DNA of 64,000 nucleotides. It comes from Treponema vincentii F0403. Lineage in GTDB: Bacteria; Spirochaetota; Spirochaetia; Treponematales; Treponemataceae. The position numbers and the translations under genes are program-made. The stretch spans positions 999,847 through 1,063,846 of the forward strand of contig NZ_KE332512.1 in NCBI RefSeq assembly GCF_000412995.1, in the 5' to 3' direction. Positions 45,625 through 54,662 of the stretch are shown in pieces; positions within the stretch are counted from its first letter, which is position 1, and every line of letters starts with the position of its first letter. A model generated the notes under the pieces. The model did not search any database. It had not been told where the DNA came from and saw nothing but the letters and a program-made list of their open reading frames with translations.

Positions 45625-48384
45625 TCATTCTTCAACGGTAAAGGTTGTTCTGCAAATAGTGTGAAAGGGGCAGCTCATACAATCCTGCCATTGTACGGCT
45701 GCCGGTTTTCTAAAGTCTTCCATACCGACCTGCTGTGCGTACGCTTGAGCAATTTGTAAAAAAGCCTGAATCGACGGTTCAAATTCTTCCCTCGTTTTAG
45801 AAGAACGGGAACTATCCTGAGGTATCACCTCTTTATCGTTGACGATGTATCTTCTCTCTTCTTTTGTAATACCGAGAAAAAAAGCATGGAGTACTTCCTG
45901 TTTCAGTCTATTTTCTGCAAGGAAGATGTACATCGGCATTTGGAAATCTCGCATAGCTTCCGAGGTATAGTCTGTAGCGGACGGAACCTTGCCGCTTTTG
46001 TAATCAATGATGACGGCGCGGCCTTCCGCTTCCTGATAGGCGATGCGGTCTACGAGTCCGTGATAGAGGATGTCTCCGCTTCGATGCTGCAGCTCGCCTT
46101 CCATCATATACGGCGTATAGCCGTCCAGTTTTTCCGCATCGAATGTAAGCACAAAGTCAACGCTTTTTAAACTGCGCTTTTTAATCGATTCGATAAAAGG
46201 CGCGGCAAGCGGCCCTCGAAAATCGGTTTGGCTGTGAACGGTCTCATCGAAGATTTCCTCCGCCCATTTCGTATAGTCAGCCAGATGCGCGGAGATAAAA
46301 ACCTTATCGGTTTCCCGTATGCGCTGATAAAGCAGCTCCAAAACACGATGGCAAATAATACCGATATAACGCGGATTGAAAAGTTCCGCATCAGTGTCTT
46401 CTTCGTCGATGGAAAGTGCCGACGACAAAAACCATTGAGCCGGACAGCCGGAAAAAAGATGTAAGCCGCTTTGACTGATGCGGAATGCCCCGTCCGTATA
46501 GTGCCCGTTTTTGAGCTTTTCCGAAAGTACCGGTAGACTGCCGTTAAAAGGTTCGGTTAAAAAAGAAAAGCCGCGCTCTTGTTTAATACCGGCGAATTGT
46601 TCAAATCCCGCTTTTTGTACGGAATACAGCGCTTCCGGTGCAGGTTCTTCCCGTTTAAAGAAGCGATATTCCTGCAAAAGAGAGTCGCTGTCATTCAGGT
46701 CGGGGCGGGGCGCAAAGGCGGTAAAAATGCCATTGCTGACGGTAAAGCCCGAAAAGGTTTGTTCGGAAACGGAAAAGCGCACTGTGCCGTATGTTGCATA
46801 CACCGCAAAAAAGGCCTGCGTTGCATCTTTTTCGACAACGCCGAGTTCTTCCCGTTTGTCTTTCCGTAAGAAGGGAAGTTTTTGATAGATCACCCTGCTT
46901 GCTTTTTGGTTGCAGTTGAGGACAAAGTGATGGGCAAAAGGAGTAGCTGCCGCGACTCTAAACGGAAAGATACTTACCGCTCTTCCGGTATTTTGCGGTA
47001 CATAGATTTCGCGGGCAAGTTGGGCGGTAAAAAAACGATACGGTTGTGCCGGCAGACAGTCGGCAAAGTCTTGTTCAAGCTGTGTCAGTTCCTGCATCAA
47101 CGTAACGCAGCGGCCGATGACGGCATTATCTTCGGCTGAAAAGCCGTCGGGATTCAGATACTGCGCTCGAAAGAGGATGTACTGCCGCCTCATTTCGGAA
47201 AAGCTTTGAGCCTGCACGAATCGCTCCGCAGCTTTCATAAAGGGGAGAAGCCACTCCTTTGCCTGCTCTTTTTCGGCTTGCTCTTCCTCAGCACTGCTAT
47301 GAGGATTATACGGGATAGGGAGTTTAAACGCCTCCTTCCAGACGTTTTTATAGTGTCCTTCATCCTTCCACGAAACGAGACAGTTGTTTTTTATGCCGAA
47401 ATTGATGAGCGCCTGTATCTGCGCGGGATGCTTCCACGGAATATGAGGATTGAGCAGCAGCGGTTTAAGGCTTTCAAACGAGTAATGTTCCTGCACGCAC
47501 TGTTCAAGCAACGGAAAGAGCTGCCCCGCATGCTGTTCGCCGAGTTTAAAGCCGAGCCGAAATTCCGCAGGGATATTCCGCAATGCAAATTCCCGCTTGA
47601 GATACGGTACGGTATCTTCAATACCGGCAATACTGAGCGCAATATCATCGGCAGGAACTCCGTTTGTCAAAAGCTGCTCAACAGCGAGCGCGGTTGAACG
47701 AATCTCTTCCCGCATCGTGCCGAATTGAATAAGCGGCGTTGTTCCCGCGTTAAAGGCAGGGGCGGGCAAGACGGACAGTTCAGGCCGTTCTTCCAACAGG
47801 CCGCGGTACTCGTCAAAATCTTCCATTAATTCGGGATACAGTAAAATGTACTGTTGTGTATGCGGGATAAATTCCGCCCCTGCCCAAGAAGGTTCAAAGA
47901 GGCGGTGCGCGTCCAAAAATTCCGTATATGCTTTTTTCAAAATCTGTAAATCGGAGAACTCGGCGTCTTTACCGGCTTTATGCTGCGCCGCGCGTTTTTC
48001 CCAGTGATCCAACTGCGGTAAAATACCGGCAATCCATTGCGCAAAGATGGCGCCGTCGGCTGCGTAGTCCGCCGGGATGATGTTCTGTAGAAAGGGTTTT
48101 TCCGCCGCAGCATTGTCGGCTGCAATATGATGCGCAAAGAGCAAGCGGATAATCTGAGACGCCGGATTTTTATTTTCCGCTTGAGCGATACAGCACTCCG
48201 CCTTAAAGGCATCCCATGCGATAAACAGTTCGGCAGGAACCGCTGTAAGGCCGGTCAACGCAAGCGCACGGTGCATCCAAAGCCGAGCCGCAATCCGTGA
48301 CGGAAACACAAAACACGTGCGGGCGTCCGTACCGTAGCGGCGGATACAATCTTCTATAGTGGAACAGCCGGATATGATGCGCAT
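45625..48384 (-). CDS. AddB/RexB-like helicase-nuclease subunit (PD-(D/E)XK, iron-sulfur)
   Basis: A 919-residue protein with a C-terminal RecB-type nuclease: ICHRVLELLYQ, EGELQHRSGDILYHGLVDRI and AVIIDYKSGK (catalytic Asp and Lys near 789-791). An iron-sulfur cluster site is formed by Cys in HLFSGCPAQWFL (about 646) and Cys902, Cys905, Cys911. The N-terminal part is an inactive helicase-like fold, as in AddB. AddB works with AddA to process double-strand breaks before recombination; no addA gene is in this window. The start MRIISGCSTI at 48384 lacks a strong ribosome site. Confidence 0.82.
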   Translation of the reverse strand: MRIISGCSTIEDCIRRYGTDARTCFVFPSRIAARLWMHRALALTGLTAVPAELFIAWDAFKAECCIAQAENKNPASQIIRLLFAHHIAADNAAAEKPFLQNIIPADYAADGAIFAQWIAGILPQLDHWEKRAAQHKAGKDAEFSDLQILKKAYTEFLDAHRLFEPSWAGAEFIPHTQQYILLYPELMEDFDEYRGLLEERPELSVLPAPAFNAGTTPLIQFGTMREEIRSTALAVEQLLTNGVPADDIALSIAGIEDTVPYLKREFALRNIPAEFRLGFKLGEQHAGQLFPLLEQCVQEHYSFESLKPLLLNPHIPWKHPAQIQALINFGIKNNCLVSWKDEGHYKNVWKEAFKLPIPYNPHSSAEEEQAEKEQAKEWLLPFMKAAERFVQAQSFSEMRRQYILFRAQYLNPDGFSAEDNAVIGRCVTLMQELTQLEQDFADCLPAQPYRFFTAQLAREIYVPQNTGRAVSIFPFRVAAATPFAHHFVLNCNQKASRVIYQKLPFLRKDKREELGVVEKDATQAFFAVYATYGTVRFSVSEQTFSGFTVSNGIFTAFAPRPDLNDSDSLLQEYRFFKREEPAPEALYSVQKAGFEQFAGIKQERGFSFLTEPFNGSLPVLSEKLKNGHYTDGAFRISQSGLHLFSGCPAQWFLSSALSIDEEDTDAELFNPRYIGIICHRVLELLYQRIRETDKVFISAHLADYTKWAEEIFDETVHSQTDFRGPLAAPFIESIKKRSLKSVDFVLTFDAEKLDGYTPYMMEGELQHRSGDILYHGLVDRIAYQEAEGRAVIIDYKSGKVPSATDYTSEAMRDFQMPMYIFLAENRLKQEVLHAFFLGITKEERRYIVNDKEVIPQDSSRSSKTREEFEPSIQAFLQIAQAYAQQVGMEDFRKPAAVQWQDCMSCPFHTICRTTFTVEE

Positions 48385-48407
48385 AATAACCTCTTAAATA
48401 TGTGAAG

Positions 48408-48438
48408 CTTCTAAAAATCTAACCGACTTTTTAGAGAT
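48408..48438. repeat. CTCTAAAAACT-family hairpin near the nuclease gene start
   Basis: TCTAAAAATC and GACTTTTTAGA with a short TAACC-type loop, followed by GATGCC. Like the 42138 copy it lies on the 5' side of a gene, the nuclease at 45625-48384. Confidence 0.45.
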
Positions 48439-48535
48439 GCCTATGATCTGGTTTCTATCAGCGATGAAAGCTCAATAATGTATTATACACAAAAAAATCG
48501 GATTGAGCATCTCTTAAATGCAATTAGCGGTTTGC

Positions 48536-48564
48536 TTTACATTTACCTTGCCGGATAGTATACT
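48536..48564 (+). promoter_or_regulatory. promoter for the duplicated envelope protein
   Basis: TTTACA (48536-48541), 17 bp, TATACT (48559-48564). Confidence 0.6.
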
Positions 48565-48631
48565 ACCTACATCGGATCGCCTTTCCAAAGTCTTCAAATT
48601 AATGGATATATGAGAACGGAGGAATGAATAA

Positions 48632-49903
48632 ATGCACAAATTTTATTTTATATTACTTCTTTGTTTTTTCTGTGTGTCCCCCTGCTTTTCGCAAGAAACG
48701 GCTCCGCAGTCCAATGATACAGCGGAAGTCGAACACCGAGAACATGATACGAGCAGCGGGCAGCCGAACAATACTGCGCCATTGCAGAAGAAACACGCCG
48801 GATTTGACGAATATCTTTTTGCACCGGCACTCGGCATGGGTATCGGTTTTGAGCTTCCTACATCAAAAAACACATCGGAATTTCAGTTTGTCTTAGGTCC
48901 TTCAATTAAATTCGATATGCAATTTTCCCTTAGATCCGGTTTTTCGTTTTTACTCTTAAACGAAGTATTTTTTCCGCTTGCCTATATTACCTATAATGTA
49001 GCAAAAAAGGATTCTGTACAAATGGGTTATATTCCGGTGTGGCATGGCGGGGTATTGTTCGGATATACTCACGGAGTAAAAACCGATGTGGAAATTACGG
49101 CAGCAGGCGGCTTAGGCGTGATGCTTATCTTACCTGAACTCATAACTCAATTGAGTATTTCAAAATTTTTTACCGAAAAATACGGACTGTATTTTACATT
49201 AAATAATAAATTTGTTTTTTTACCTGCGGCTTTAGCAGACGATGGAAAAATGCGAGCGCTGAGTACGGTAGATGTCACCTTGGGAGCATCCTTCCGTATC
49301 TATCCCAAAGAAAGATCAGTTATAACTCAGCCTACGGTAAAACCTAAAAAACAGCGGAAGCGGGTTTTTGAAGAGTATGTATTTGCACCGTCATTTGCCT
49401 TATCAACGGTATTTTTAGGGATGCCGCCAGATTTATATATCATTATGGGACCATCACTTAATCTTGATATAATTTTTACAAAAGAAAAATCCGGGTTTAG
49501 TTTTTTTATCCATAATAATACGGCGGTGTGGTTTACAACCTATCCCAAAGACCCGGATGAACCGGGCCCGAAATTGGTATCTTTGCCGCTTACTCTGTTT
49601 CATTTTATGTTCGGGTATACTCATGGTAGAGGAAGCAATTTTGAAATCTCCGCGGGTATCGGTCCGGGGTTTGCGCTTTCTCCTGTTCATTTTTTCAGAC
49701 CGGTTACACTCCTGCCTGCCGTCAGCACGGAAATTGCTTTCACAACATATTTTTCAAAAAAATACGGGTTATATATTTCGGCGCTTAACTCGTTTATATT
49801 TATTCCTTTCGGTTCATACAGGGGGCCTGATGGAAAAAGAAAATCAAGCTATTTATTTATCGATATGCTCAATATCAGCATTGGGCCTTCGTTCCGCTTA
49901 TAA
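48632..49903 (+). CDS. exported beta-rich protein made of two homologous halves (probable outer-membrane protein)
   Basis: A signal peptide ending CVSPCFSQE is followed by a polar linker and two related halves of about 170 residues. Half 1 begins FDEYLFAPALGMGIGFE and half 2 FEEYVFAPSFALSTVFL. Each then has LGPSIKFDMQF or MGPSLNLDIIF, LFGYTHG or FMFGYTHG, KYGLYFTLNNKFVF or KYGLYISALNSFIF, and ends GASFRIYP or GPSFRL. Alternating hydrophobic strands with aromatic ends suggest an outer-membrane barrel formed from a duplication. GGAGG sits 9 bases before the ATG. I do not recognise a named family. A lipoprotein gene follows. Confidence 0.78.
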   Translation: MHKFYFILLLCFFCVSPCFSQETAPQSNDTAEVEHREHDTSSGQPNNTAPLQKKHAGFDEYLFAPALGMGIGFELPTSKNTSEFQFVLGPSIKFDMQFSLRSGFSFLLLNEVFFPLAYITYNVAKKDSVQMGYIPVWHGGVLFGYTHGVKTDVEITAAGGLGVMLILPELITQLSISKFFTEKYGLYFTLNNKFVFLPAALADDGKMRALSTVDVTLGASFRIYPKERSVITQPTVKPKKQRKRVFEEYVFAPSFALSTVFLGMPPDLYIIMGPSLNLDIIFTKEKSGFSFFIHNNTAVWFTTYPKDPDEPGPKLVSLPLTLFHFMFGYTHGRGSNFEISAGIGPGFALSPVHFFRPVTLLPAVSTEIAFTTYFSKKYGLYISALNSFIFIPFGSYRGPDGKRKSSYLFIDMLNISIGPSFRL

Positions 49904-49959
49904 GGAACGGTTCATTTTCCGCTACTATCGGGAAATATCGAGAAACGGAGATTTGAGAT

Positions 49960-50478
49960 ATGAAATACTTACGATGTTATTTATATTTTTGCATATTGTG
50001 CATTAGTGTGATGTCATGCACAAGTACCCCGGCTACCGGAGCGCTTTACTTTCCTATCACCGTATTAGCTGGTGTTGCCGATTTAACCGTTTCAATAGAT
50101 GGAGAAATGCAACCGGATGCTTATGACAAAGCTGAAACCTTTGCAAAAAATGCAAGAACGCTGAATAAGGATTGGACTTTTGATGAAACAGAGAAGCATA
50201 CTCAAAGAGAATCTCCGTCCGAATACGATTATCTTTCAAACATTCAGTTACAACCGCGGAGGGACAGTGCGGAAACGGTGAATCAGCAAAAAAATGATAT
50301 GGAGCCTGTTTCTTCGATTAGATTGCAAAAAGGTGAATCATTTTCTACGCCGATACCGGTGCATAAGAAACTAACGGTCGTTGTTGAAAATAAGGATAGT
50401 AATGAACTAAGGTTTATGTGTACCGGCAAACAGTTCGTCTTGCAGCAGGGAGAAATGGTGATGCTGCATTTTCGGTAA
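49960..50478 (+). CDS. predicted lipoprotein, unknown function
   Basis: A lipoprotein signal with lipobox SVMSC (Cys20) in a 172-residue protein. The segment TGALYFPITVLAGVADLTVS after the anchor is hydrophobic and the centre is strongly charged and Gln-rich. The C-terminal 50 residues (KKLTVVVENKDSNELRFMCT) look like a small beta domain. It lies 56 bp after the duplicated envelope protein and probably shares its transcript and compartment. No family is recognised. Confidence 0.75.
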   Translation: MKYLRCYLYFCILCISVMSCTSTPATGALYFPITVLAGVADLTVSIDGEMQPDAYDKAETFAKNARTLNKDWTFDETEKHTQRESPSEYDYLSNIQLQPRRDSAETVNQQKNDMEPVSSIRLQKGESFSTPIPVHKKLTVVVENKDSNELRFMCTGKQFVLQQGEMVMLHFR

Positions 50479-50530
50479 ACGATAAACGCTGGTCATCACA
50501 GTAGCCGCAAACACTACCAAGCTCGCAGAG

Positions 50531-50559
50531 TTTAATGAAACGGTAAAGTGTGCTATACT
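50531..50559 (+). promoter_or_regulatory. promoter for the PIN toxin-antitoxin pair
   Basis: TTTAAT (50531-50536), 17 bp, TATACT (50554-50559) with TG one base before the -10 box. Confidence 0.5.
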
Positions 50560-50588
50560 GCTATGGGATGGATAGTAAGGAGCGTTAT

Positions 50589-50840
50589 ATGGACGATATA
50601 ATGATGCGGCAATACAATATGCTTTCAAAGGAGCTGCAGCAGGAAGTGCAGCATTATATTGAATATTTATTTGTAAAAATGAAAAAAACGAATAGACAAC
50701 ATATTGTAACAATACCTCAGCAAGAAAAAAATAGAGCTTATGATGCCCTGATACAGTATGCAGGTTGCCTACCGCTGGATATTGATTATAAACAAGAAGC
50801 TATAGAATTTACGGTTACGAAATATGAAAGTCTTACTTGA
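50589..50840 (+). CDS. antitoxin of PIN-domain pair (DUF2281-like)
   Basis: 83 residues from MDDIMMRQYNML, chosen because AAGGAG lies 7 bases ahead; an earlier in-frame opening at 50550 has no site. The helix MLSKELQQEVQHYIEYLFVK matches the LPxxxxxEVxxFIxFL pattern of DUF2281-type antitoxins. Its end overlaps the toxin gene by 17 bases, as expected for a coupled toxin-antitoxin pair. Antitoxins of this kind bind the toxin and repress the operon. Confidence 0.72.
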   Translation: MDDIMMRQYNMLSKELQQEVQHYIEYLFVKMKKTNRQHIVTIPQQEKNRAYDALIQYAGCLPLDIDYKQEAIEFTVTKYESLT

Positions 50841-51228
50841 TACAAACATTTTGGTTGATTTTCTGGCAAAGCGTCCTGTTTTTTTTAATAATGCACAAAC
50901 TATTATTAAGAAATGTAAAGATAACGAAATAACAGGAATTGTAGCAGTTCATACCATTTCAACATTATTTTATATCTTAAAGAAGTATATTCCGGCAGAG
51001 AATGTACGAGAAATTTTTTGCAATTTATTCGAAATCATTGAAATCGGTAGTGCAAATAAAGAAAGCATTTTAAATGCTTTAAAGAATAAAACATTTCCTG
51101 ATTTTGAAGATGGTTTGCAATATCAATGCGCATTAGAAGAGTTGGTAGATTGCATTATTACACGCAATAAAAAAGATTTTTTTGGGTCAAAAATACCCGT
51201 GTATACGCCGGATGAATTTTTAGCATAA
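50824..51228 (+). CDS. PIN-domain ribonuclease toxin (VapC-like)
   Basis: 134 residues with the PIN start MKVLLDTNILVDFLAKR (Asp6), a central acidic residue and DFEDGLQYQCAL plus DCIITRNKKDF (conserved Asp residues that bind magnesium). It should cleave RNA when free of its antitoxin. The size and the overlap with the upstream small gene fit a type II module. The pair is flanked by its own promoter and a strong terminator, and has somewhat higher AT than the flanking genes. Confidence 0.88.
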   Translation: MKVLLDTNILVDFLAKRPVFFNNAQTIIKKCKDNEITGIVAVHTISTLFYILKKYIPAENVREIFCNLFEIIEIGSANKESILNALKNKTFPDFEDGLQYQCALEELVDCIITRNKKDFFGSKIPVYTPDEFLA

Positions 51229-51250
51229 AGCTTTGGGTAGGTTGACTAAC

Positions 51251-51288
51251 AAAAGCCTGTTCTTCCACAAAGGAAAAACAGGCTTTTT
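51251..51288. terminator. bidirectional terminator between the PIN toxin and etfA
   Basis: AAAAGCCTGTT, 15-base loop, AACAGGCTTTTT. Confidence 0.92.
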
Positions 51289-51306
51289 GCATCACACCCT
51301 AAAAAA

Positions 51307-52410
51307 TTACAGGCTGCCTTTTGCAGCTTTTACTGCTTCGGTAAGCATCGGAAGTACCTTGAACAGGTCTCCTGCAATACCGTAGTCGGCTACACCGAAG
51401 ATCGGCGCATCGGGGTTCTTGTTAACCGCGATGATGTACTCGGAATCCTGCATACCGGCAAGGTGCTGAATTGCTCCGGAAATACCGACTGCCACATAGA
51501 TATGCGGATGTACGGTTTTACCGGTCTGTCCAACCTGATGGTTTGCATCCATCCAGCCGGAGTCAACAACAGCACGGGAAGCGCCGACAACGCCGCCGAG
51601 CGCTTGAGCCAAGTCTTCGGCAAGTTTGATACCTGCTTTGGGATCTTTACCGATACCGCGGCCAACGGAAACTACAACATTTGCTCCGATCAAGTCTACG
51701 ATGTTCTTTGCGGTTTTCTTGATTTCGAGGATATCAACACTGATATCGGCTTTGGAAAGCTCAACTTTCGGCTTTTCAATCACGGTCTTTGCCGCTTTTG
51801 CCGAATCAAAGTCCTGCTTCTTCATAACGCCGGGACGCACGGTTGCAATCTGCGGGCGGAAGCGGGGACAGACGATCGTTGCCATCAAGTGACCGCCGAA
51901 CGCCGGACGGGTCATCTTCAAGTTGGTGTTTACCTTAAAGGGTGTCTTTTCGACATCCATCGTCGAGCTGGTGCGGAGGAATTCCTTGTATTTTTCCGTA
52001 TCGACATCAAGGTGTGTGGTGTCGGCGGTCAATCCGGTATGGAGCCGTGCGGCACAGCGGGGACCTAAGTCGCGTCCGATGGTCGTCGCACCGATTAAGA
52101 AGACTTCCGGTTTTTTATCCTGTACCAATGCGGTAATCACTTTTGTATACGCATCGGTTGTATAATCGGCAAGAAGATCGTGCTCGCAGTAGTACACCTT
52201 GTCGGCACCGTAACCGCCGAGATTCTTTAATGCATCTTCTTTGATACCTTTTCCAAGTACAACGCCGCAGAGTTCGCCCTTTAATTCATCGGCGAGCTTC
52301 CGGCCTTCGCTCAATAATTCAAACGAGGTGTTGAGGATTTCTCCGTTGCGCTGTTCACAAAATACCCACACGCCTTTGAAGGCTTCAGTGTCTTTGCTAT
52401 CGTAAGCCAT
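51307..52410 (-). CDS. etfA: electron transfer flavoprotein alpha subunit
   Basis: The FAD-binding subunit that passes electrons with EtfB. The C-terminal FAD domain shows VVSVGRGIGKDPKAGIKLAE, GVVGASRAVVDSGW, HQVGQTGKTVHPHIYVAVG and SGAIQHLAGMQDSEYIIAVN, all characteristic. The start is MAYDSKDTEAF at 52410 after GGAGGAG; an ATG at 52431 overlaps the etfB stop and has no site. 367 residues. It is third in the bcd-etfB-etfA order, the arrangement used by electron-bifurcating butyryl-CoA dehydrogenase complexes. Confidence 0.97.
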   Translation of the reverse strand: MAYDSKDTEAFKGVWVFCEQRNGEILNTSFELLSEGRKLADELKGELCGVVLGKGIKEDALKNLGGYGADKVYYCEHDLLADYTTDAYTKVITALVQDKKPEVFLIGATTIGRDLGPRCAARLHTGLTADTTHLDVDTEKYKEFLRTSSTMDVEKTPFKVNTNLKMTRPAFGGHLMATIVCPRFRPQIATVRPGVMKKQDFDSAKAAKTVIEKPKVELSKADISVDILEIKKTAKNIVDLIGANVVVSVGRGIGKDPKAGIKLAEDLAQALGGVVGASRAVVDSGWMDANHQVGQTGKTVHPHIYVAVGISGAIQHLAGMQDSEYIIAVNKNPDAPIFGVADYGIAGDLFKVLPMLTEAVKAAKGSL

Positions 52411-52430
52411 TTGTACATTCTCCTCCTTCA

Positions 52431-53231
52431 TTAAATGATATGTTTTTCTGCAAGCATACCGACGAGCTTTTCACAAGCGGCTTTGTCGGCGCCTTCCATC
52501 ATCGTACCGGCGCCTTTCTGCGGCGGGGTAAAGGACTTGTATACGTTTGTCGGAGAGCCTTCCAAACCGATCGTGTCTTTATCGATGAGCGGGTCGTCCT
52601 TCAAGGTTTCGTAATTGTATATCTCATACGGCTTCTCGTAGCATTCCATAATACCGCTAACGCTCATATAGCGCGGTTCATTCAGCTCTTTAATACAGGT
52701 GATAAGACAGGGAGTCTTTACCTTCAGCAGCATATAGCCGTCTTCGAGCATACGCTTTACCGTCAGTGTGTTGCCTTCTTTTTTAATATCAGCTGCGTAG
52801 GTGATCTGCGGGAGATTCAATTTTTCAGCGATCTGCGGACCTACCTGCGCGGTGTCCCCATCGATCGCCTGCCGTCCGCAGAATACAACATCTTCCGGTC
52901 CTACACCGACGCGGCGTACAGCTGCTGCCAAGATCTGACTGGTAGCATACGTGTCACTTCCGCCGAACTCACGGCTGGAAACCAGTACCGCCTTGTCAAC
53001 GCCACGCGCCAACAGCTCACGGAGCATGCTCTCTGCAGGGGGCGGCCCCATCGAAATAGCGACAACTTCGCAGCCGGTTTGGTCTTTCAGCTGCAACGCC
53101 GCTTCGATCGCATTTAAGTCATCGGGGTTGGTGATGGTCATCATCGAAGCGCGGTCAAGCTGCCCGTTTTCTTTGACGGCAACTTTTCCGGATGTATCGG
53201 GAACTTGTTTTACACAAACAATAGCTTTCAT
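52431..53231 (-). CDS. etfB: electron transfer flavoprotein beta subunit
   Basis: The partner of EtfA, 266 residues. MKAIVCVKQVPDTSGKVAVK start, NPDDLNAIEAALQLKDQ and the RGVDKAVLVSSREFGGSDTY segment plus GRQAIDGDTAQVGPQIAEKL match EtfB. AAGGAGG precedes the ATG. In bifurcating complexes this subunit binds the bifurcating FAD; whether this one bifurcates cannot be told by eye. Confidence 0.97.
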   Translation of the reverse strand: MKAIVCVKQVPDTSGKVAVKENGQLDRASMMTITNPDDLNAIEAALQLKDQTGCEVVAISMGPPPAESMLRELLARGVDKAVLVSSREFGGSDTYATSQILAAAVRRVGVGPEDVVFCGRQAIDGDTAQVGPQIAEKLNLPQITYAADIKKEGNTLTVKRMLEDGYMLLKVKTPCLITCIKELNEPRYMSVSGIMECYEKPYEIYNYETLKDDPLIDKDTIGLEGSPTNVYKSFTPPQKGAGTMMEGADKAACEKLVGMLAEKHII

Positions 53232-53246
53232 CTGTTCTTGTCCTCC

Positions 53247-54419
53247 TTAATTGACGCCGAGGTTTGCGGCAATAACCATGCGCTGAACTTCGCTCGTACC
53301 CTCGTAAATTTCCGTAATCTTTGCATCGCGCATCATCCGCTCGATCGGGTAGTCACGGGTATAGCCGTATCCGCCGAAGAGCTGTAAACAGCGGCGGGTT
53401 ACATCGCTTGCAACCTCAGCTGCCACGAGCTTTGCCATCGCCGCTTCTACGGAATAGCGGATATTGGGATTATCGTTTGCCGCTTGCTTCTTGCACGCTG
53501 CCGCATAGACAAGATACTGCGCACCTTGCGTACGGGCTGCCATATCGGCAATCTGGAACTGAGTGTTCTGCTGCTGGCTGATGCGCTTTCCGAACTGTAC
53601 GCGTTCTTTAGTATATTTGATGGTTTCTTCGAGAGCACCTTCCGCAATACCGAGCGCCTGTGCCGCAATACCGATACGTCCGCCGTCGAGGGTGGTCATT
53701 GCAATGATAAAGCCTCTGCCCTGTACGCCGAGGAGATTTTCTTTCGGTACGATGCAGTCTTCAAAGACCAATTCACAGGTTGAAGAACCGCGGATACCCA
53801 TCTTCTTTTCGTGCTTACCGATGGAGAAGCCGGGAAAGCCGCGCTCTACGATAAATGCGCTGATTTCTTTGACAGAGCGGCCTTTCTTATCCTTTACGAT
53901 ACCGGTTACCGCAATAACGATAAAGACATCGGCGTATCCCGCATTGGTGATAAAGATTTTGCTACCGTTTAAGACCCAATGATCGCCGTCAAGCACTGCA
54001 GTTGTCTGCTGCCCCTGAGCATCGGTACCGGCGCCCGGTTCGGTCAATCCGAATGCACCGATTTTCTTACCGGAAGCTAAATCGGGAACATACTTCATCT
54101 TTTGCTCTTCCGTCCCAAAGTGCATAATCGGATCGATACACAGTGACGTATGCGCGGAAATGATAACGCCGGTTGTTCCGCATACCTTACTCATTTCTTC
54201 TACACACATAGCATAGGTTAAAACGTCAGCACCCTGTCCGCCGTATTTTTTGGGGACGGGAATACCGAAGAATCCCAGCTTTGCCATCTTTTTGACATTT
54301 TCTTCAGGAAATTTTTCCTCTTCGTCGACTTCGGCAGCAAGCGGTTTTACTTCGTTTTGCGCAAAATCGCGAAACAGTTGCTGCGCCATGAGCTGTTCTC
54401 TGCTCAACGTAAAATCCAT
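53247..54419 (-). CDS. bcd: acyl-CoA dehydrogenase, short-chain (butyryl-CoA dehydrogenase type)
   Basis: A flavoenzyme that interconverts crotonyl-CoA and butyryl-CoA. FAD contact motifs FGLTEPGAGTDAQG and FITNAGYADVFIV, a MGIRGSSTCEL segment, and the catalytic Glu in ITEIYEGTSEVQRMVIA are all present. 390 residues is normal. It leads the operon with etfBA, GAAGGAG before the ATG, and has its own promoter. The pairing with EtfBA rather than amino-acid or lipid genes suggests butyrate formation or short-chain acyl-CoA metabolism. Confidence 0.95.
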   Translation of the reverse strand: MDFTLSREQLMAQQLFRDFAQNEVKPLAAEVDEEEKFPEENVKKMAKLGFFGIPVPKKYGGQGADVLTYAMCVEEMSKVCGTTGVIISAHTSLCIDPIMHFGTEEQKMKYVPDLASGKKIGAFGLTEPGAGTDAQGQQTTAVLDGDHWVLNGSKIFITNAGYADVFIVIAVTGIVKDKKGRSVKEISAFIVERGFPGFSIGKHEKKMGIRGSSTCELVFEDCIVPKENLLGVQGRGFIIAMTTLDGGRIGIAAQALGIAEGALEETIKYTKERVQFGKRISQQQNTQFQIADMAARTQGAQYLVYAAACKKQAANDNPNIRYSVEAAMAKLVAAEVASDVTRRCLQLFGGYGYTRDYPIERMMRDAKITEIYEGTSEVQRMVIAANLGVN

Positions 54420-54486
54420 CTTTGAATCTCCTTCGTTTATTGAATTTTATTAAAATCTCTACTTTATATAGAGGATTTTCTATAGT

Positions 54487-54515
54487 ATAATAGTGATCTA
54501 CGCTGTTGTGTTCAA
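54487..54515 (-). promoter_or_regulatory. promoter for bcd-etfBA
   Basis: Minus strand TTGAAC (54510-54515), 17 bp, TATTAT (54487-54492). Confidence 0.65.
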
Positions 54516-54615
54516 GTGAATAATAGTAGTATTTTTATAGATAGATTATATCAGTAAACCGGGGAAATGGATAGAGGAAGAATCCGATTTATAATACTTT
54601 TTTCGCGAGGGAAAT

Positions 54616-54642
54616 CAATTCATAATTAAGAATTATGAATTG
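54616..54642. repeat. perfect 12-bp inverted repeat ahead of the aldehyde dehydrogenase gene
   Basis: CAATTCATAATT, AAG, AATTATGAATTG. It ends 8 bases before the GGAGGAG ribosome site, so in mRNA it would form a leader hairpin; in DNA it could be an operator. Confidence 0.55.
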
Positions 54643-54662
54643 TTTATCATGGAGGAGTTTCA

